Below the pieces are notes generated by a model. The model did not search any database. It had not been told where the DNA came from and saw nothing but the letters and a program-made list of their open reading frames with translations. From contig NZ_JADBEG010000001.1 in NCBI RefSeq assembly GCF_014873755.1, forward strand, positions 8,654,501-8,718,500: DNA of 64,000 nucleotides, read 5' to 3'. The position numbers were made by a program, and so were the translations under genes. This document shows positions 1 through 8,148 of the stretch, in pieces; position 1 is the first letter of the stretch, and the number at the start of each line of letters is the position of its first letter. The stretch comes from Amycolatopsis lexingtonensis (GTDB lineage: Bacteria; Actinomycetota; Actinomycetes; Mycobacteriales; Pseudonocardiaceae).

Positions 1-24
1 CTGCTGTCGTACCTCCGCGAGTAA
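1..24 (+). CDS. C-terminal end of an upstream gene (partial)
   Basis: The first eight codons read LLSYLRE followed by a TAA stop, and a good terminator hairpin begins about 20 bases later. This fits the tail of a plus-strand gene that starts outside the window. Seven residues are too few to name a family. Confidence 0.5.
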   Translation: MLSYLRE

Positions 25-46
25 CTTGGCTCACAGTCTCACAGTG

Positions 47-75
47 AAGGCGCTCCGTAATCAACGGGGCGCCTT
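47..75 (+). terminator. Rho-independent terminator
   Basis: An inverted repeat AAGGCGC / GCGCCTT (47-53 and 69-75) is followed by a short T run. It lies just after the stop at 22-24, so it probably ends the upstream transcript. Confidence 0.6.
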
Positions 76-179
76 TTCTGTGGGTAATTCATGCTTTCGG
101 GGACCCCGCTGCGGATCGTGCTCACCCTGCGTGTTTGATGTGCCGGTCAGTTCTTCATTTCACATGTGTGAGGTTCACA

Positions 180-914
180 GTGAGCGTTCCCCCTCCGGCC
201 CCCGGGGGCCAGCAGCCGGTGGGTCAGCCCGATCCCTACGGTCCGCCTCCCGGCGGCCACCCGCAGCAGTACGGCCAGCCCGGCACGCCGCCGCAGGGCC
301 AGCCCGGCCAGTACGGCCCGCCGCCCGGGCAGTTCCCGCCCGGCCAGTTCCCGCCGGGCCAGCAGGGCTTCCCGCCCGCGCCGCCGGTGCCGAAGAAGTC
401 GAAGGCCGGCACCTTCATCAAGTTCGGCGTCCTCGGCGTCATCGTGATCGTCGCCGTCGTCGTGGGGATCGTGTCGTTCGCCAACTCGCCGGCCAGCTCC
501 AACGCCGGTGACTGCCTCACGATCACCGAGTTCACCCGGGGCGGGGACGACCCGGCGAAGGCGGACTGCAACGACCCGAAGGCCAACGTCAAGATCGCCG
601 CCAAGCTCGACAGCGCGTCCGACAACTGCCCGGGCGGCTCCGACGCCGGCTACGACACCTACTCGGTCAGCGGCCGCAGCTCGTACAAGCTGTGCCTGAT
701 GATCAACGCGAAGCAGGGCGACTGCCTCGCGAACTTCACGTCCACGACCAAGGGTTACGTGAAGGTCACCTGCACCGACCCGACCAAGGACGGCGAACTG
801 GTGAAGGTCGTCTCGGGCCAGGCGGACAAGAACCTCTGCGAGGGCACGGAGGCCACGCGCGTGGCCGTCTACCCGGAGCCCGCGACGACGATGTGCGTCA
901 AGACGAACGAATAG
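180..914 (+). CDS. LppU/SCO3897-like membrane-anchored exported protein
   Basis: The product is 244 residues from a GTG at 180; an upstream in-frame ATG at 135 would add a non-low-complexity MMCRSV stretch and is less likely. Residues 1-75 are rich in Pro, Gly and Gln, one membrane segment follows at about 79-100 (after a KKSK basic patch), and the rest is an exported domain. That domain has eight cysteines, including two GDCL motifs, enough for four disulfides. The layout matches the actinobacterial LppU/SCO3897 group, whose function is not established. Gly/Pro-rich cytosolic tails of this kind often accompany kinase-regulated membrane proteins, but that is inference. It stands alone between a terminator and the YeeE-type gene. 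Confidence 0.65.
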   Translation: MSVPPPAPGGQQPVGQPDPYGPPPGGHPQQYGQPGTPPQGQPGQYGPPPGQFPPGQFPPGQQGFPPAPPVPKKSKAGTFIKFGVLGVIVIVAVVVGIVSFANSPASSNAGDCLTITEFTRGGDDPAKADCNDPKANVKIAAKLDSASDNCPGGSDAGYDTYSVSGRSSYKLCLMINAKQGDCLANFTSTTKGYVKVTCTDPTKDGELVKVVSGQADKNLCEGTEATRVAVYPEPATTMCVKTNE

Positions 915-989
915 CTCCGGCTCACCGCGGCTCGTCCCACACTGTGCGACGAGCTGCGGTGAATCGATCACCGGATCTAACTTCACCGG

Positions 990-2258
990 GTGGCGACGAC
1001 CGAATCCCCAGCCGGTGAAAAGAAGTTCCTCGATTTCCCGACCTCCTGCGCGGCGCCCGTGCCGCGGCCCGAGGAGCCTGTCCGCGTGGTCCCGCTGGCC
1101 GTCGCCGGCGTGCTCGCGGCCGGCCTGACCGCCTACGTCTGGGCGAGCTACGGCGCCAAGTTCGGCGTCCTGCTGCTGCTCGGTCTCGGCCTCGGGCTCG
1201 CGCTGTTCCACTCGCGGTTCGGGTTCACGTCGGCCTGGCGCCAGCTCATCGCCGTCGGCAACGGCCAGGGCCTGCGGGCGCACACCCTCCTGCTCGGCAC
1301 CGCCGCGACGCTCATCGCGCTGATCGCGGGCACCGGCAGCGGGCTCTTCGGCAGCAAGCCGGCGCCGACGGCGGGCGCGCTCGGCCTCGCCCTCTTCGTC
1401 GGCGCGACGCTCTTCGCGATCGGCATGCAGCTCGGCGGCGCGTGCGCGTCCGGCACGCTGTTCGCGGTCGGGTCCGGCCAGTCGGCGATCGTGCTGACCC
1501 TCGGCGGCTTCATCGCCGGGTCGGTGCTCTACACCTGGGCGTACCCGGTGCTGTCGGGCTGGCCCGAGGTCAAGGGCGTGCTGCTGGCCGACCACGTCGG
1601 CTGGTTCGGCTCGTGGGCGATCACGATCGCCGTGCTCGTCGCGATCGTCTTCGCGACCCGTGCGGTGCAGCGCCGCCGCACGCCGCCGCCCACCGACGCC
1701 GTGCCGACCGCGCGGGGCTTCGCCCGGGTGTTCCGCGGCTCGTGGCCGATGCTCGTCGGCGCCGTCGTGCTGGGCGTGCTGGCCGGCGCGGTGTTCCTGG
1801 TGTCCGGCGGGATCTGGGGCATCACGAGCGCGTTCTCGTTGTGGGGCGCGAAGATCCTGCAGGTGTTCGGGCTGCACCCGGAGACGTGGGAGTTCTGGCG
1901 GCAGAAGTCCAACGCGACGTCGCTGGCCAACCCGATCTGGAAGGACAAGACCAGCCTGACCGACATCGGGATCATGATCGGCGCCGCGGTGGCCGCCGCG
2001 GCAGCGGGCGCGTGGAAGATCCACAGCTCGATCCCGTGGCGCACCGCCGTCGCCGCGCTCCTCGGCGGCGTGCTGATGGGCGTCGGCGCGCGCATGGCGG
2101 GCGGCTGCAACATCGGCGCGTACCTCGGCGGCATCTCCACCGGCAGCCTGCACGGCTGGCTGTGGGGCGTGTTCGCGCTCGGCGGCACCTGGCTCGGCCT
2201 CAAGCTGCGCCCGCTGTTCGGGCTGGCGAACCCGGTGCCGACCGACAGCGTCTGCTGA
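990..2258 (+). CDS. YeeE/YedE (TsuA-type) sulfur-compound transporter
   Basis: This 422-residue polytopic membrane protein starts at a GTG and has roughly ten hydrophobic segments. Two cysteine signatures of the YeeE/YedE family are visible: GGACASGTLF near residue 150 and AGGCNIGAYLGG near residue 371. Known relatives such as E. coli TsuA import thiosulfate by passing it between conserved cysteines. The N-terminus carries a soluble stretch of about 35 residues before the first membrane segment. No TusA/YeeD partner gene is adjacent, but cbs and metB-type genes lie 4-9 kb downstream, so a role in feeding cysteine biosynthesis is plausible. No clear ribosome site precedes the GTG, so a leaderless or later start is possible. 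Confidence 0.8.
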   Translation: MATTESPAGEKKFLDFPTSCAAPVPRPEEPVRVVPLAVAGVLAAGLTAYVWASYGAKFGVLLLLGLGLGLALFHSRFGFTSAWRQLIAVGNGQGLRAHTLLLGTAATLIALIAGTGSGLFGSKPAPTAGALGLALFVGATLFAIGMQLGGACASGTLFAVGSGQSAIVLTLGGFIAGSVLYTWAYPVLSGWPEVKGVLLADHVGWFGSWAITIAVLVAIVFATRAVQRRRTPPPTDAVPTARGFARVFRGSWPMLVGAVVLGVLAGAVFLVSGGIWGITSAFSLWGAKILQVFGLHPETWEFWRQKSNATSLANPIWKDKTSLTDIGIMIGAAVAAAAAGAWKIHSSIPWRTAVAALLGGVLMGVGARMAGGCNIGAYLGGISTGSLHGWLWGVFALGGTWLGLKLRPLFGLANPVPTDSVC

Positions 2259-2262
2259 ACAC

Positions 2263-2300
2263 GGCGAAGGCCCCCTGCTCGCGAGCAGGGGGCCTTCGCC
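2263..2300. terminator. Bidirectional terminator, 18-bp perfect stem
   Basis: Bases 2263-2280 and 2283-2300 are perfect reverse complements around a two-base centre. The structure sits between the converging YeeE-type gene and thiolase gene and can end transcription from both sides. Confidence 0.8.
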
Positions 2301-2306
2301 GTCAGA

Positions 2307-3527
2307 TCAGGAAAGACGCTCGATGATCAGCGCCATGCCCTGGCCGCCGCCGACGCACATCGTCTCGAGGCCGAACTGCTTGTCGTGGTGCTGCAGCGAG
2401 TTGATCAGCGTCGAGGTGATCCGGGCGCCGGTCATGCCGAACGGGTGGCCGACCGCGATCGCGCCGCCGTTGACGTTCAGCCGGTCCAGGTCGATGCCCA
2501 GGTCCTGGTAGGACGGGATGACCTGCGCCGCGAAGGCCTCGTTGATCTCGACCAGGTCGATGTCGCCGATCGACAGCCCCGCGCGCGAGAGCGCCTGCTT
2601 GGACGCCTCGACCGGGCCGTAGCCCATGATCTCCGGCGACAGGCCGGTCACACCGGTGGACACGATCCGCGCCAGCGGCGTCAGGCCCAGCTCGCGCGCC
2701 TTGGTGTCGGACATGATGACCAGCGCCGCGGCCCCGTCGTTGAGCGCGCAGCAGTTGCCGGCGGTGACCCGGCCGTCCGGGCGGAAGACCGGCTTGAGCC
2801 CGGCGACGCCATCGAGGGTGACGCCGGCGCGCGGGCCGTCGTCCTTCGAGACGACCGTGCCGTCCGGCAGCGTCACCGGCGTGATGTCCTTGGCCCAGAA
2901 GCCGTCCGCGATGGCCTTCTCGGCCAGGTTCTGCGAGCGGACGCCGAACTCGTCCATCTCCTCGCGGGAAACGCCCTTGAGCCGCGCGAGGTTCTCCGCG
3001 GTCTGGCCCATCGCGATGTAGACGTCCGGGAGGTTCCCCTCGGCACGCGGGTCGGTCCAGGTGTCGGTGCCGGACTCCGCGGTCGCCTGGGTGCGCCCTT
3101 CGGCGTCGGCGAAGAGCGGGTTGTGGGTGTCGGGCCAGGAGTCCGAGCTGCCCTTCGAGAACCGGGACACGGTCTCGACACCGGCCGAGATGAAGACGTC
3201 GCCCTCGCCGGCCTTGATCGCGTGGAAGGCCATCCGGGTCGTCTGCAAGCTGGAGGAGCAGTACCGGGTGATGGTGCAGCCGGGCAGGTGGTCGTAGCCC
3301 AGCTCGACGGCGACCGCGCGGCCCATGTTGAATCCGGACTCGCCACCGGGCAGGCCGCAGCCGAGCATCAGGTCGTCGATGTCGGCGGGGTCCAGCTGCG
3401 GCACCTTGGCCAGCGCGGCCTGGACCATCTGCACGGTCAGGTCGTCGGGCCGCATGCTGACCAGCGAGCCCTTGTTGGCGCGCCCGATGGGCGAGCGCGC
3501 GGCGGAGACGATGACGGCTTCGGGCAT
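2307..3527 (-). CDS. Acetyl-CoA C-acyltransferase (thiolase), FadA3-like
   Basis: The 406-residue protein is a full-length thiolase that forms or cleaves 3-ketoacyl-CoA with CoA, in fatty acid breakdown or acetoacetyl-CoA formation. The acyl-accepting cysteine lies in TRYCSSSLQ (about residue 89), the NEAFA motif and the catalytic GHP of VGHPFGMTGAR (about 362) are present, and the second catalytic cysteine is in CVGGGQGMA near the C-terminus. The ATG at 3527 gives the usual thiolase N-terminus PEAVIVSAARSPIG. The syntenic M. tuberculosis gene would be fadA3 (Rv1074c). Its physiological chain length cannot be read from the sequence. Confidence 0.9.
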   Translation of the reverse strand: MPEAVIVSAARSPIGRANKGSLVSMRPDDLTVQMVQAALAKVPQLDPADIDDLMLGCGLPGGESGFNMGRAVAVELGYDHLPGCTITRYCSSSLQTTRMAFHAIKAGEGDVFISAGVETVSRFSKGSSDSWPDTHNPLFADAEGRTQATAESGTDTWTDPRAEGNLPDVYIAMGQTAENLARLKGVSREEMDEFGVRSQNLAEKAIADGFWAKDITPVTLPDGTVVSKDDGPRAGVTLDGVAGLKPVFRPDGRVTAGNCCALNDGAAALVIMSDTKARELGLTPLARIVSTGVTGLSPEIMGYGPVEASKQALSRAGLSIGDIDLVEINEAFAAQVIPSYQDLGIDLDRLNVNGGAIAVGHPFGMTGARITSTLINSLQHHDKQFGLETMCVGGGQGMALIIERLS

Positions 3528-3628
3528 GACGGACACATCCTCGTATCGACGGTCACTAAGCGGTTGCTCACATAGTGCCGCGCGGAGCGCGGCGCGCAAA
3601 GTCGAAGCCGGTGTGAGCTTGCCGGGGG

Positions 3629-4621
3629 CTACCGGATCCGGAACCGGTCGCGGTACTCGCCCGGTGTCGTGGTCAGCCGGCGGCGGAACGACCGGGTCAG
3701 CGTGGACACCGTGCCGAAACCGCAGGTCGTGGCGACGCGGGAGAGCGTGTCGTCCGTGGTTTCCAGCCGTTGCCGGGCCGCTTCGACCCGGGCGTGCTCG
3801 ACGTACGCGGCGGGCGTCATGCCCAGCTCCGCCTTGAACACGCGCGTGACCTGCCGGTCGGTGAGGTGGGCGCGGGCGGCCAGGTCGGCGACCGTCAGCG
3901 GCTCGGCGAGGTGGGTGGCGATGTGGTGGCGCAGCTCCTCGACCCGCCGCGTCGCGGACGCCGGTTCGAGGGACACGCTGAACTGGCTCTGCCCGCCGGG
4001 CCGGCGGAGGAACATGACGAGCTGACGGGCGACGCGCGACGCCGGCTCCGGGCCGAAGTCGTCCTCCACCAGCGCCAGCGCGAGGTCGGGGCAGGCGGTC
4101 AGGCCGGCCCCGGTCCACACTTCGCCGTCGCGGATGAAGATCGGGTCGGCGTCGACCGCGACCCCCGGGTGTTCCTCGGCGAGCTGCGGGGCGGTGGACC
4201 AGTGCGTGGTGGCGCGCTTGCCTTCGAGCAGCCCGGCCGCCGCGAGCACGTGCGCCCCGACGCAGACGGAGGCCACCCGCCGCGCGCGCCCGGCCAGCCC
4301 GCGGACGGCCTCGACCACGGCGGGATCGCACTCGGCGACGATCTGCCGGTTCTCCCCGACGGTGACCGCTCCCGGCACGACCAGTGTGTCGATCGCCCGG
4401 CCGGCCAGCTCCCCGAAAGTGGTGTCCGGCAGTACGCGCACGCCGGCGGACGTGGTCACCGGGTCCGCCGCCCCGGCCGCGAGGACGACGCGGTAGCCGG
4501 ACGGGCGGTCCAGTTCCCGTTGCAGCAGCGAGAAAACCTCGGCCGGGCCGGTCACGTCGAGCAGGTCGACCCCGGCGAAGAGGACCACGACGATCAGCCG
4601 TTCCACGGTGCTCCGCTCCAT
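3629..4621 (-). CDS. GlxA-type AraC family transcriptional regulator
   Basis: The 330-residue protein joins an N-terminal DJ-1/PfpI-like domain (residues about 8-170, with the nucleophile-elbow-like ASVCVGAHVLA) to a C-terminal AraC double helix-turn-helix (about 225-325, with LTDRQVTRVFKAELGMTP and the closing GFGTVSTLTRSFRR). This is the GlxA arrangement, where the DJ-1 domain senses a ligand. An alternative ATG at 4642 adds seven residues; neither start has a strong ribosome site. It is divergent from the isochorismatase-like gene at 4706, with inverted repeats between them, so it probably controls that gene and itself. Confidence 0.85.
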   Translation of the reverse strand: MERSTVERLIVVVLFAGVDLLDVTGPAEVFSLLQRELDRPSGYRVVLAAGAADPVTTSAGVRVLPDTTFGELAGRAIDTLVVPGAVTVGENRQIVAECDPAVVEAVRGLAGRARRVASVCVGAHVLAAAGLLEGKRATTHWSTAPQLAEEHPGVAVDADPIFIRDGEVWTGAGLTACPDLALALVEDDFGPEPASRVARQLVMFLRRPGGQSQFSVSLEPASATRRVEELRHHIATHLAEPLTVADLAARAHLTDRQVTRVFKAELGMTPAAYVEHARVEAARQRLETTDDTLSRVATTCGFGTVSTLTRSFRRRLTTTPGEYRDRFRIR

Positions 4622-4662
4622 GTCGGTTTCTGCGTCTCGCATGTCATTGCCGACACGCTCCG

Positions 4663-4688
4663 CCGACTTTAGCGTCGGTGGTACCGAC
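4663..4688. promoter_or_regulatory. Inverted-repeat operator candidate between divergent genes
   Basis: GTCGGT-GGT-ACCGAC (4674-4679 and 4683-4688) overlaps a second dyad CCGAC-N6-GTCGG (4663-4667 and 4674-4678). They share one half-site in the 84-base gap between the GlxA-type regulator and the isochorismatase-like gene. Binding by that regulator is inference. Confidence 0.45.
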
Positions 4689-4705
4689 AAAGTGGAAGGA
4701 CAACC

Positions 4706-5296
4706 ATGCCGAGGACGACGCTGCGGGAGCTGAACGGGCTCGACCGGACCCCCGCCGCACTGGCCGGGTCGACGCTGATCCTGGTCGACTACCAGAACAC
4801 CTACACCCGGGGAGTGATGGAGCTGGACGGGTGGCGGCCCGCGCTGACCGCCGCCAAGGACCTGCTCGCCCGCGCCAGGGCGGCCGGCGCGAAGGTGATC
4901 CACGTCGTCCACGACGGTGGCGCGGGCAGCGCGTACGACATCCGGGCGGACATCGGCGGCATCCACCCGGACGTCGCCCCGGCCGAGGGTGAGCCGGTGG
5001 TCGTCAAGGCCGCGCCGAACGCCTTCGTGGGCACCGATCTGGGTGAGCGGGTCGACGCCGCCGGGAACGAGAACGTGGTCGTCGTCGGCTTCATGACCAA
5101 CATGTGCGTCACGTTCACCGCCGAGGGCGCGTTCCTGCGCGGCAACACCCCGACGGTGGTGGCGGAGGCGTGCGCGACCCGGCCGCTGGCGACCGCGGTG
5201 GCGGCGGTGACGGCCGAGCAGCTGCACCACAGCGCGCTGGCGACGATCGCCGACCTGTACGGCGTGATCGTGCCGAGCGTGGCCGATCTGCGGTAG
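4706..5296 (+). CDS. Isochorismatase-like cysteine hydrolase
   Basis: The 196-residue protein has the cysteine-hydrolase triad pattern: Asp28 in LVDYQN, a Lys in VVVKAAPNAF, and the nucleophile Cys near 133 in GFMTNMCVTF preceded by the usual cis-peptide region. Members hydrolyse isochorismate, nicotinamide or other amides, and the substrate cannot be told from sequence. AAGGACA precedes the ATG at a good distance for a ribosome site. The gene is paired head-to-head with a GlxA-type AraC regulator, an arrangement common for small catabolic hydrolases. Confidence 0.85.
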   Translation: MPRTTLRELNGLDRTPAALAGSTLILVDYQNTYTRGVMELDGWRPALTAAKDLLARARAAGAKVIHVVHDGGAGSAYDIRADIGGIHPDVAPAEGEPVVVKAAPNAFVGTDLGERVDAAGNENVVVVGFMTNMCVTFTAEGAFLRGNTPTVVAEACATRPLATAVAAVTAEQLHHSALATIADLYGVIVPSVADLR

Positions 5297-5357
5297 CCGG
5301 GCCGGGGTCGCCCGAATCCGGTGTGCGACCGCCCGGTGACTGGCAGGATCGGGCCCC

Positions 5358-6305
5358 GTGTCGAACGAACTCGAGCGCGTGCTGCGGACCAGGACGATCC
5401 TGCTGTGGGGCGCCGGGCTCCTGGTGCTCGCCGCGCTGTCGGCCACCTTGCTGCTCAGCCTGCTGGGCGGCGGCCGTCCGGAGGACTCCGCGCGCCTGGA
5501 AGCGCTCAAGACCGCCGCCAACATCGTCGTCGGGACCGGGGGCGCCGCCGCGCTGCTGCTCGCCGCGCGGCGGCAGCGGTCCGCCGAGCTCGACCTGGTG
5601 CAGAAGGACCACGACGCCACCGAGCGGCGGGTCACCGAGATCTACGCCAAGGCCGCCGACCAGCTCGGCAGCGACAAGGCGCCGGTGCGGCTCGCCGGGC
5701 TCTACGCGCTCGAACGGCTCGCCGGCGGGTACGCCGAGCACCGGCAGACGATCGTCAACGTCCTCTGCGCCTACCTGCGGATGCCGTTCGAGCCCGGCGA
5801 CGAAACCCTCGAGGAGCTGCAGGTCCGCAAGGCCGCGCAGCGCATCCTCATGCTGCACCTGCGGCCCGGCAAGCCCGAGACGCCGAACGACGGCTTCTGG
5901 CCCGACATCGACCTCGACTTCTCCGGGGCGAAGCTCGTCGGGCTGACGCTCACGCACTGCTCGATCCGGTCGATCGTCTGCTACGGCACGACGTTCTTCG
6001 AACTGGCCACGTTCCGCAGCACCGAATTCCGTACCAAAGCGGACTTCAACAATGCCGAGTTCAACGACCACGCGGATTTCCGCAGAACCGTTTTCGGCGG
6101 CGAGGGCGACTCCTTCAACGGTGCAGTTTTCGCAGGTCCGGCCGATTTCGGCACCAAGTCGGCCGCGCGGCTCACGGGCGCGACCGCGCAACGGGGATTT
6201 CCCCGGACCTGGCCGCCGGGCTGGGAAGAACGGCCGATCGCCGACCGGCCGGGCTGGGCGGAATTGACACGAAAGGATGTTCCGGGGCAACCGGCCGGCC
6301 GATAG
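5358..6305 (+). CDS. Membrane-anchored pentapeptide-repeat protein
   Basis: The 315-residue product begins at a GTG. Two hydrophobic segments lie near residues 14-37 and 53-73, followed by a soluble helical domain of about 100 residues (YAKAADQLGSDKAPVRLAGL is typical of this family in actinomycetes) and then a run of pentapeptide-like repeats at about 205-265, readable as A(D/N)F-x-x-A/T-x-F units. Pentapeptide repeats fold as a right-handed beta helix used for protein contacts. The same architecture is widespread in actinobacteria with no assigned function. A shift to less biased codons is visible in the repeat end (nt 6000-6260). Confidence 0.75.
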   Translation: MSNELERVLRTRTILLWGAGLLVLAALSATLLLSLLGGGRPEDSARLEALKTAANIVVGTGGAAALLLAARRQRSAELDLVQKDHDATERRVTEIYAKAADQLGSDKAPVRLAGLYALERLAGGYAEHRQTIVNVLCAYLRMPFEPGDETLEELQVRKAAQRILMLHLRPGKPETPNDGFWPDIDLDFSGAKLVGLTLTHCSIRSIVCYGTTFFELATFRSTEFRTKADFNNAEFNDHADFRRTVFGGEGDSFNGAVFAGPADFGTKSAARLTGATAQRGFPRTWPPGWEERPIADRPGWAELTRKDVPGQPAGR

Positions 6306-6357
6306 GATCGTGTACTCAGTGAAGTCGCCGTTCCACGACACGGGAGGTGAACTGGCG

Positions 6358-6519
6358 ATGATTACGGGTCGGGCCGCCTTCTGGGCGTCCCTGGTTTTGC
6401 GGACGGGCTGCCGCGTGCCGATCGGCGCCGGGCGGATCCTCCGGGACGGGATGACGGCTCAGCGTGCGGCGGCCCTCGGGCCGGAACCGGTGTGGACGAG
6501 CGGCTTGGTGGCCGCCTGA
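6358..6519 (+). CDS. Possible small protein of 53 residues
   Basis: An ATG at 6358 is preceded by GGGAGGTG at a spacing of nine bases, one of the better ribosome sites in this part of the window. It opens a 53-residue reading frame with a hydrophobic start (AAFWASLVL), two-thirds of the way across a 345-base gap before cbs. I do not recognise it. It could instead be a leader or non-coding. Confidence 0.3.
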   Translation: MITGRAAFWASLVLRTGCRVPIGAGRILRDGMTAQRAAALGPEPVWTSGLVAA

Positions 6520-6649
6520 GGAGTCCTCGCCGGGCGGTCCGACCTCGCTGCAGCTGCCTGGCATCACCGACGCGCACCCGGAGGCCCCCGGGACCCCGAT
6601 CGCGCGTGAGGTGGACAACGCCACCGGTCGGCCGTTTAGGGTGGCGGTT

Positions 6650-8020
6650 GTGGAGTACGCAGAGCACATCGCAGACCTCGTGGGCAACACCCCGCTGGTC
6701 AAGCTGAACTCGTTGACCAAGGGGCTCAAGCCGCTCGTGCTGGCCAAGGTCGAGTACCTGAACCCGGGTGGCTCGGTCAAGGACCGCATCGCGCTGCGCA
6801 TGATCGAAGCCGCCGAAGCCTCCGGCGAACTGCGCCCGGGCGGCACGATCGTGGAACCGACGTCCGGGAACACCGGCGTCGGCCTCGCCATGGTCGCGCA
6901 GCGCAAGGGCTACCAGTGCGTGTTCGTCTGCCCGGACAAGGTCAGCGAAGACAAGCGCAACGTGCTCAAGGCGTACGGCGCCCGCGTCGTGGTGTGCCCG
7001 ACGGCGGTCGCGCCCGAGCACCCCGACTCCTACTACAACGTCTCCGACCGCCTGGTCCGCGAGATCGACGGCGCCTGGAAGCCCAACCAGTACGCCAACG
7101 CGCAGAACCCGGAGAGCCACTACCTCTCCACCGGCCCCGAGCTGTGGAAGCAGACCGACGGGAAGATCACGCACTTCGTCGCGGGCGTCGGCACCGGCGG
7201 CACCATCTCCGGCACCGGCAAGTACCTCAAGGAGGTCAGCGACGGCCGCGTGCAGGTGGTCGGCGCCGACCCGGAGGGCTCGGTCTACTCCGGCGGCAGC
7301 GGCCGGCCGTACCTGGTCGAGGGCGTCGGCGAGGACTTCTGGCCGGACACCTACGACCGCAACATCGCCGACGAGATCATCCCGGTCTCCGACGCCGATT
7401 CGTTCCAGATCACCCGGCGCCTCGCGCTGGAAGAGGGCCTGCTCGTCGGCGGCTCCTGCGGGATGGCCGTCGCGGCCGCGCTCAAGCTCGCCGAGCGGCT
7501 CACCGAGGACGACGTCGTCGTCGTGCTGCTGCCCGACGGCGGCCGCGGCTACCTGACCAAGGTGTTCAACGACACCTGGATGTCCTCCTACGGCTTCCTG
7601 CCGCCCGACTCCTCCGGCGCGACGGTCGCCGACGTGCTCACCAAGAAGAGCGGCTCGCTGCCGAACCTCGTGCACTCGCACCCGAACGAGACGGTCGCCG
7701 AGGCCATCGCGATCCTGGCCGAGTTCGGCGTCAGCCAGATGCCGGTGGTCAGCGCGGAGCCGCCGGTGATGGCCGCCGAGGTCGTCGGCGCGGTCAACGA
7801 GCGCGACCTGCTCGACGCGCTGTTCACCGGCAAGGCGCAGCTGGCCGACCGGCTCGACCGGCACATGTCACCGCCGTTGCCGACGATCGGCGGCGGCGAG
7901 CAGGTGGGCTCCGCGATGACCGCGCTCGAGAGCGCCGACGGTGCCCTCGTGCTGATCGACGGCAAGCCCGCGGGCGTGGTCACCCGGCACGACCTCCTGG
8001 GCTTCCTGGCCGGGCGTTGA
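6650..8020 (+). CDS. cbs: Cystathionine beta-synthase
   Basis: The 456-residue enzyme joins serine and homocysteine to cystathionine with pyridoxal phosphate (PLP), in reverse transsulfuration. The PLP lysine is Lys44 in GGSVKDR, the TSGNTG phosphate loop follows, and two CBS domains fill residues about 330-456. The GTG at 6650 begins at the conserved VEYAEHIADLVGNTP and gives a length close to mycobacterial Cbs; the reading frame extends upstream but without conservation. The downstream order (proline-rich protein, gamma-synthase/lyase) matches Rv1077-Rv1079. Together with the gene at 11047 it provides cysteine from methionine sulfur. Confidence 0.92.
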   Translation: MEYAEHIADLVGNTPLVKLNSLTKGLKPLVLAKVEYLNPGGSVKDRIALRMIEAAEASGELRPGGTIVEPTSGNTGVGLAMVAQRKGYQCVFVCPDKVSEDKRNVLKAYGARVVVCPTAVAPEHPDSYYNVSDRLVREIDGAWKPNQYANAQNPESHYLSTGPELWKQTDGKITHFVAGVGTGGTISGTGKYLKEVSDGRVQVVGADPEGSVYSGGSGRPYLVEGVGEDFWPDTYDRNIADEIIPVSDADSFQITRRLALEEGLLVGGSCGMAVAAALKLAERLTEDDVVVVLLPDGGRGYLTKVFNDTWMSSYGFLPPDSSGATVADVLTKKSGSLPNLVHSHPNETVAEAIAILAEFGVSQMPVVSAEPPVMAAEVVGAVNERDLLDALFTGKAQLADRLDRHMSPPLPTIGGGEQVGSAMTALESADGALVLIDGKPAGVVTRHDLLGFLAGR

Positions 8021-8050
8021 ACACTGCCTGAGAAGTGTCTTAATCGGTGA

Positions 8051-8084
8051 ACCCGGCAGGGGCGTTACGAGCGCCCTGCCGGGT
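8051..8084 (+). terminator. Hairpin terminator after cbs
   Basis: ACCCGGCAGGG (8051-8061) pairs with CCCTGCCGGGT (8074-8084). There is no T run, as is common in actinomycetes. It separates cbs from the Pro/Gly-rich gene. Confidence 0.6.
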
Positions 8085-8148
8085 GATCCGATAGCGTGGG
8101 CGCGAGTAGAACACTTTCGCGTCATCGTCAAGGGGGTTCAAGACCCAC

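Noticed and set aside
147..2153. A 668-codon minus-strand open frame across the LppU-like and YeeE-type genes
   Set aside because: It spans two well-supported genes and an intergenic gap and encodes an Arg/Ala-rich sequence typical of GC-rich antisense frames.
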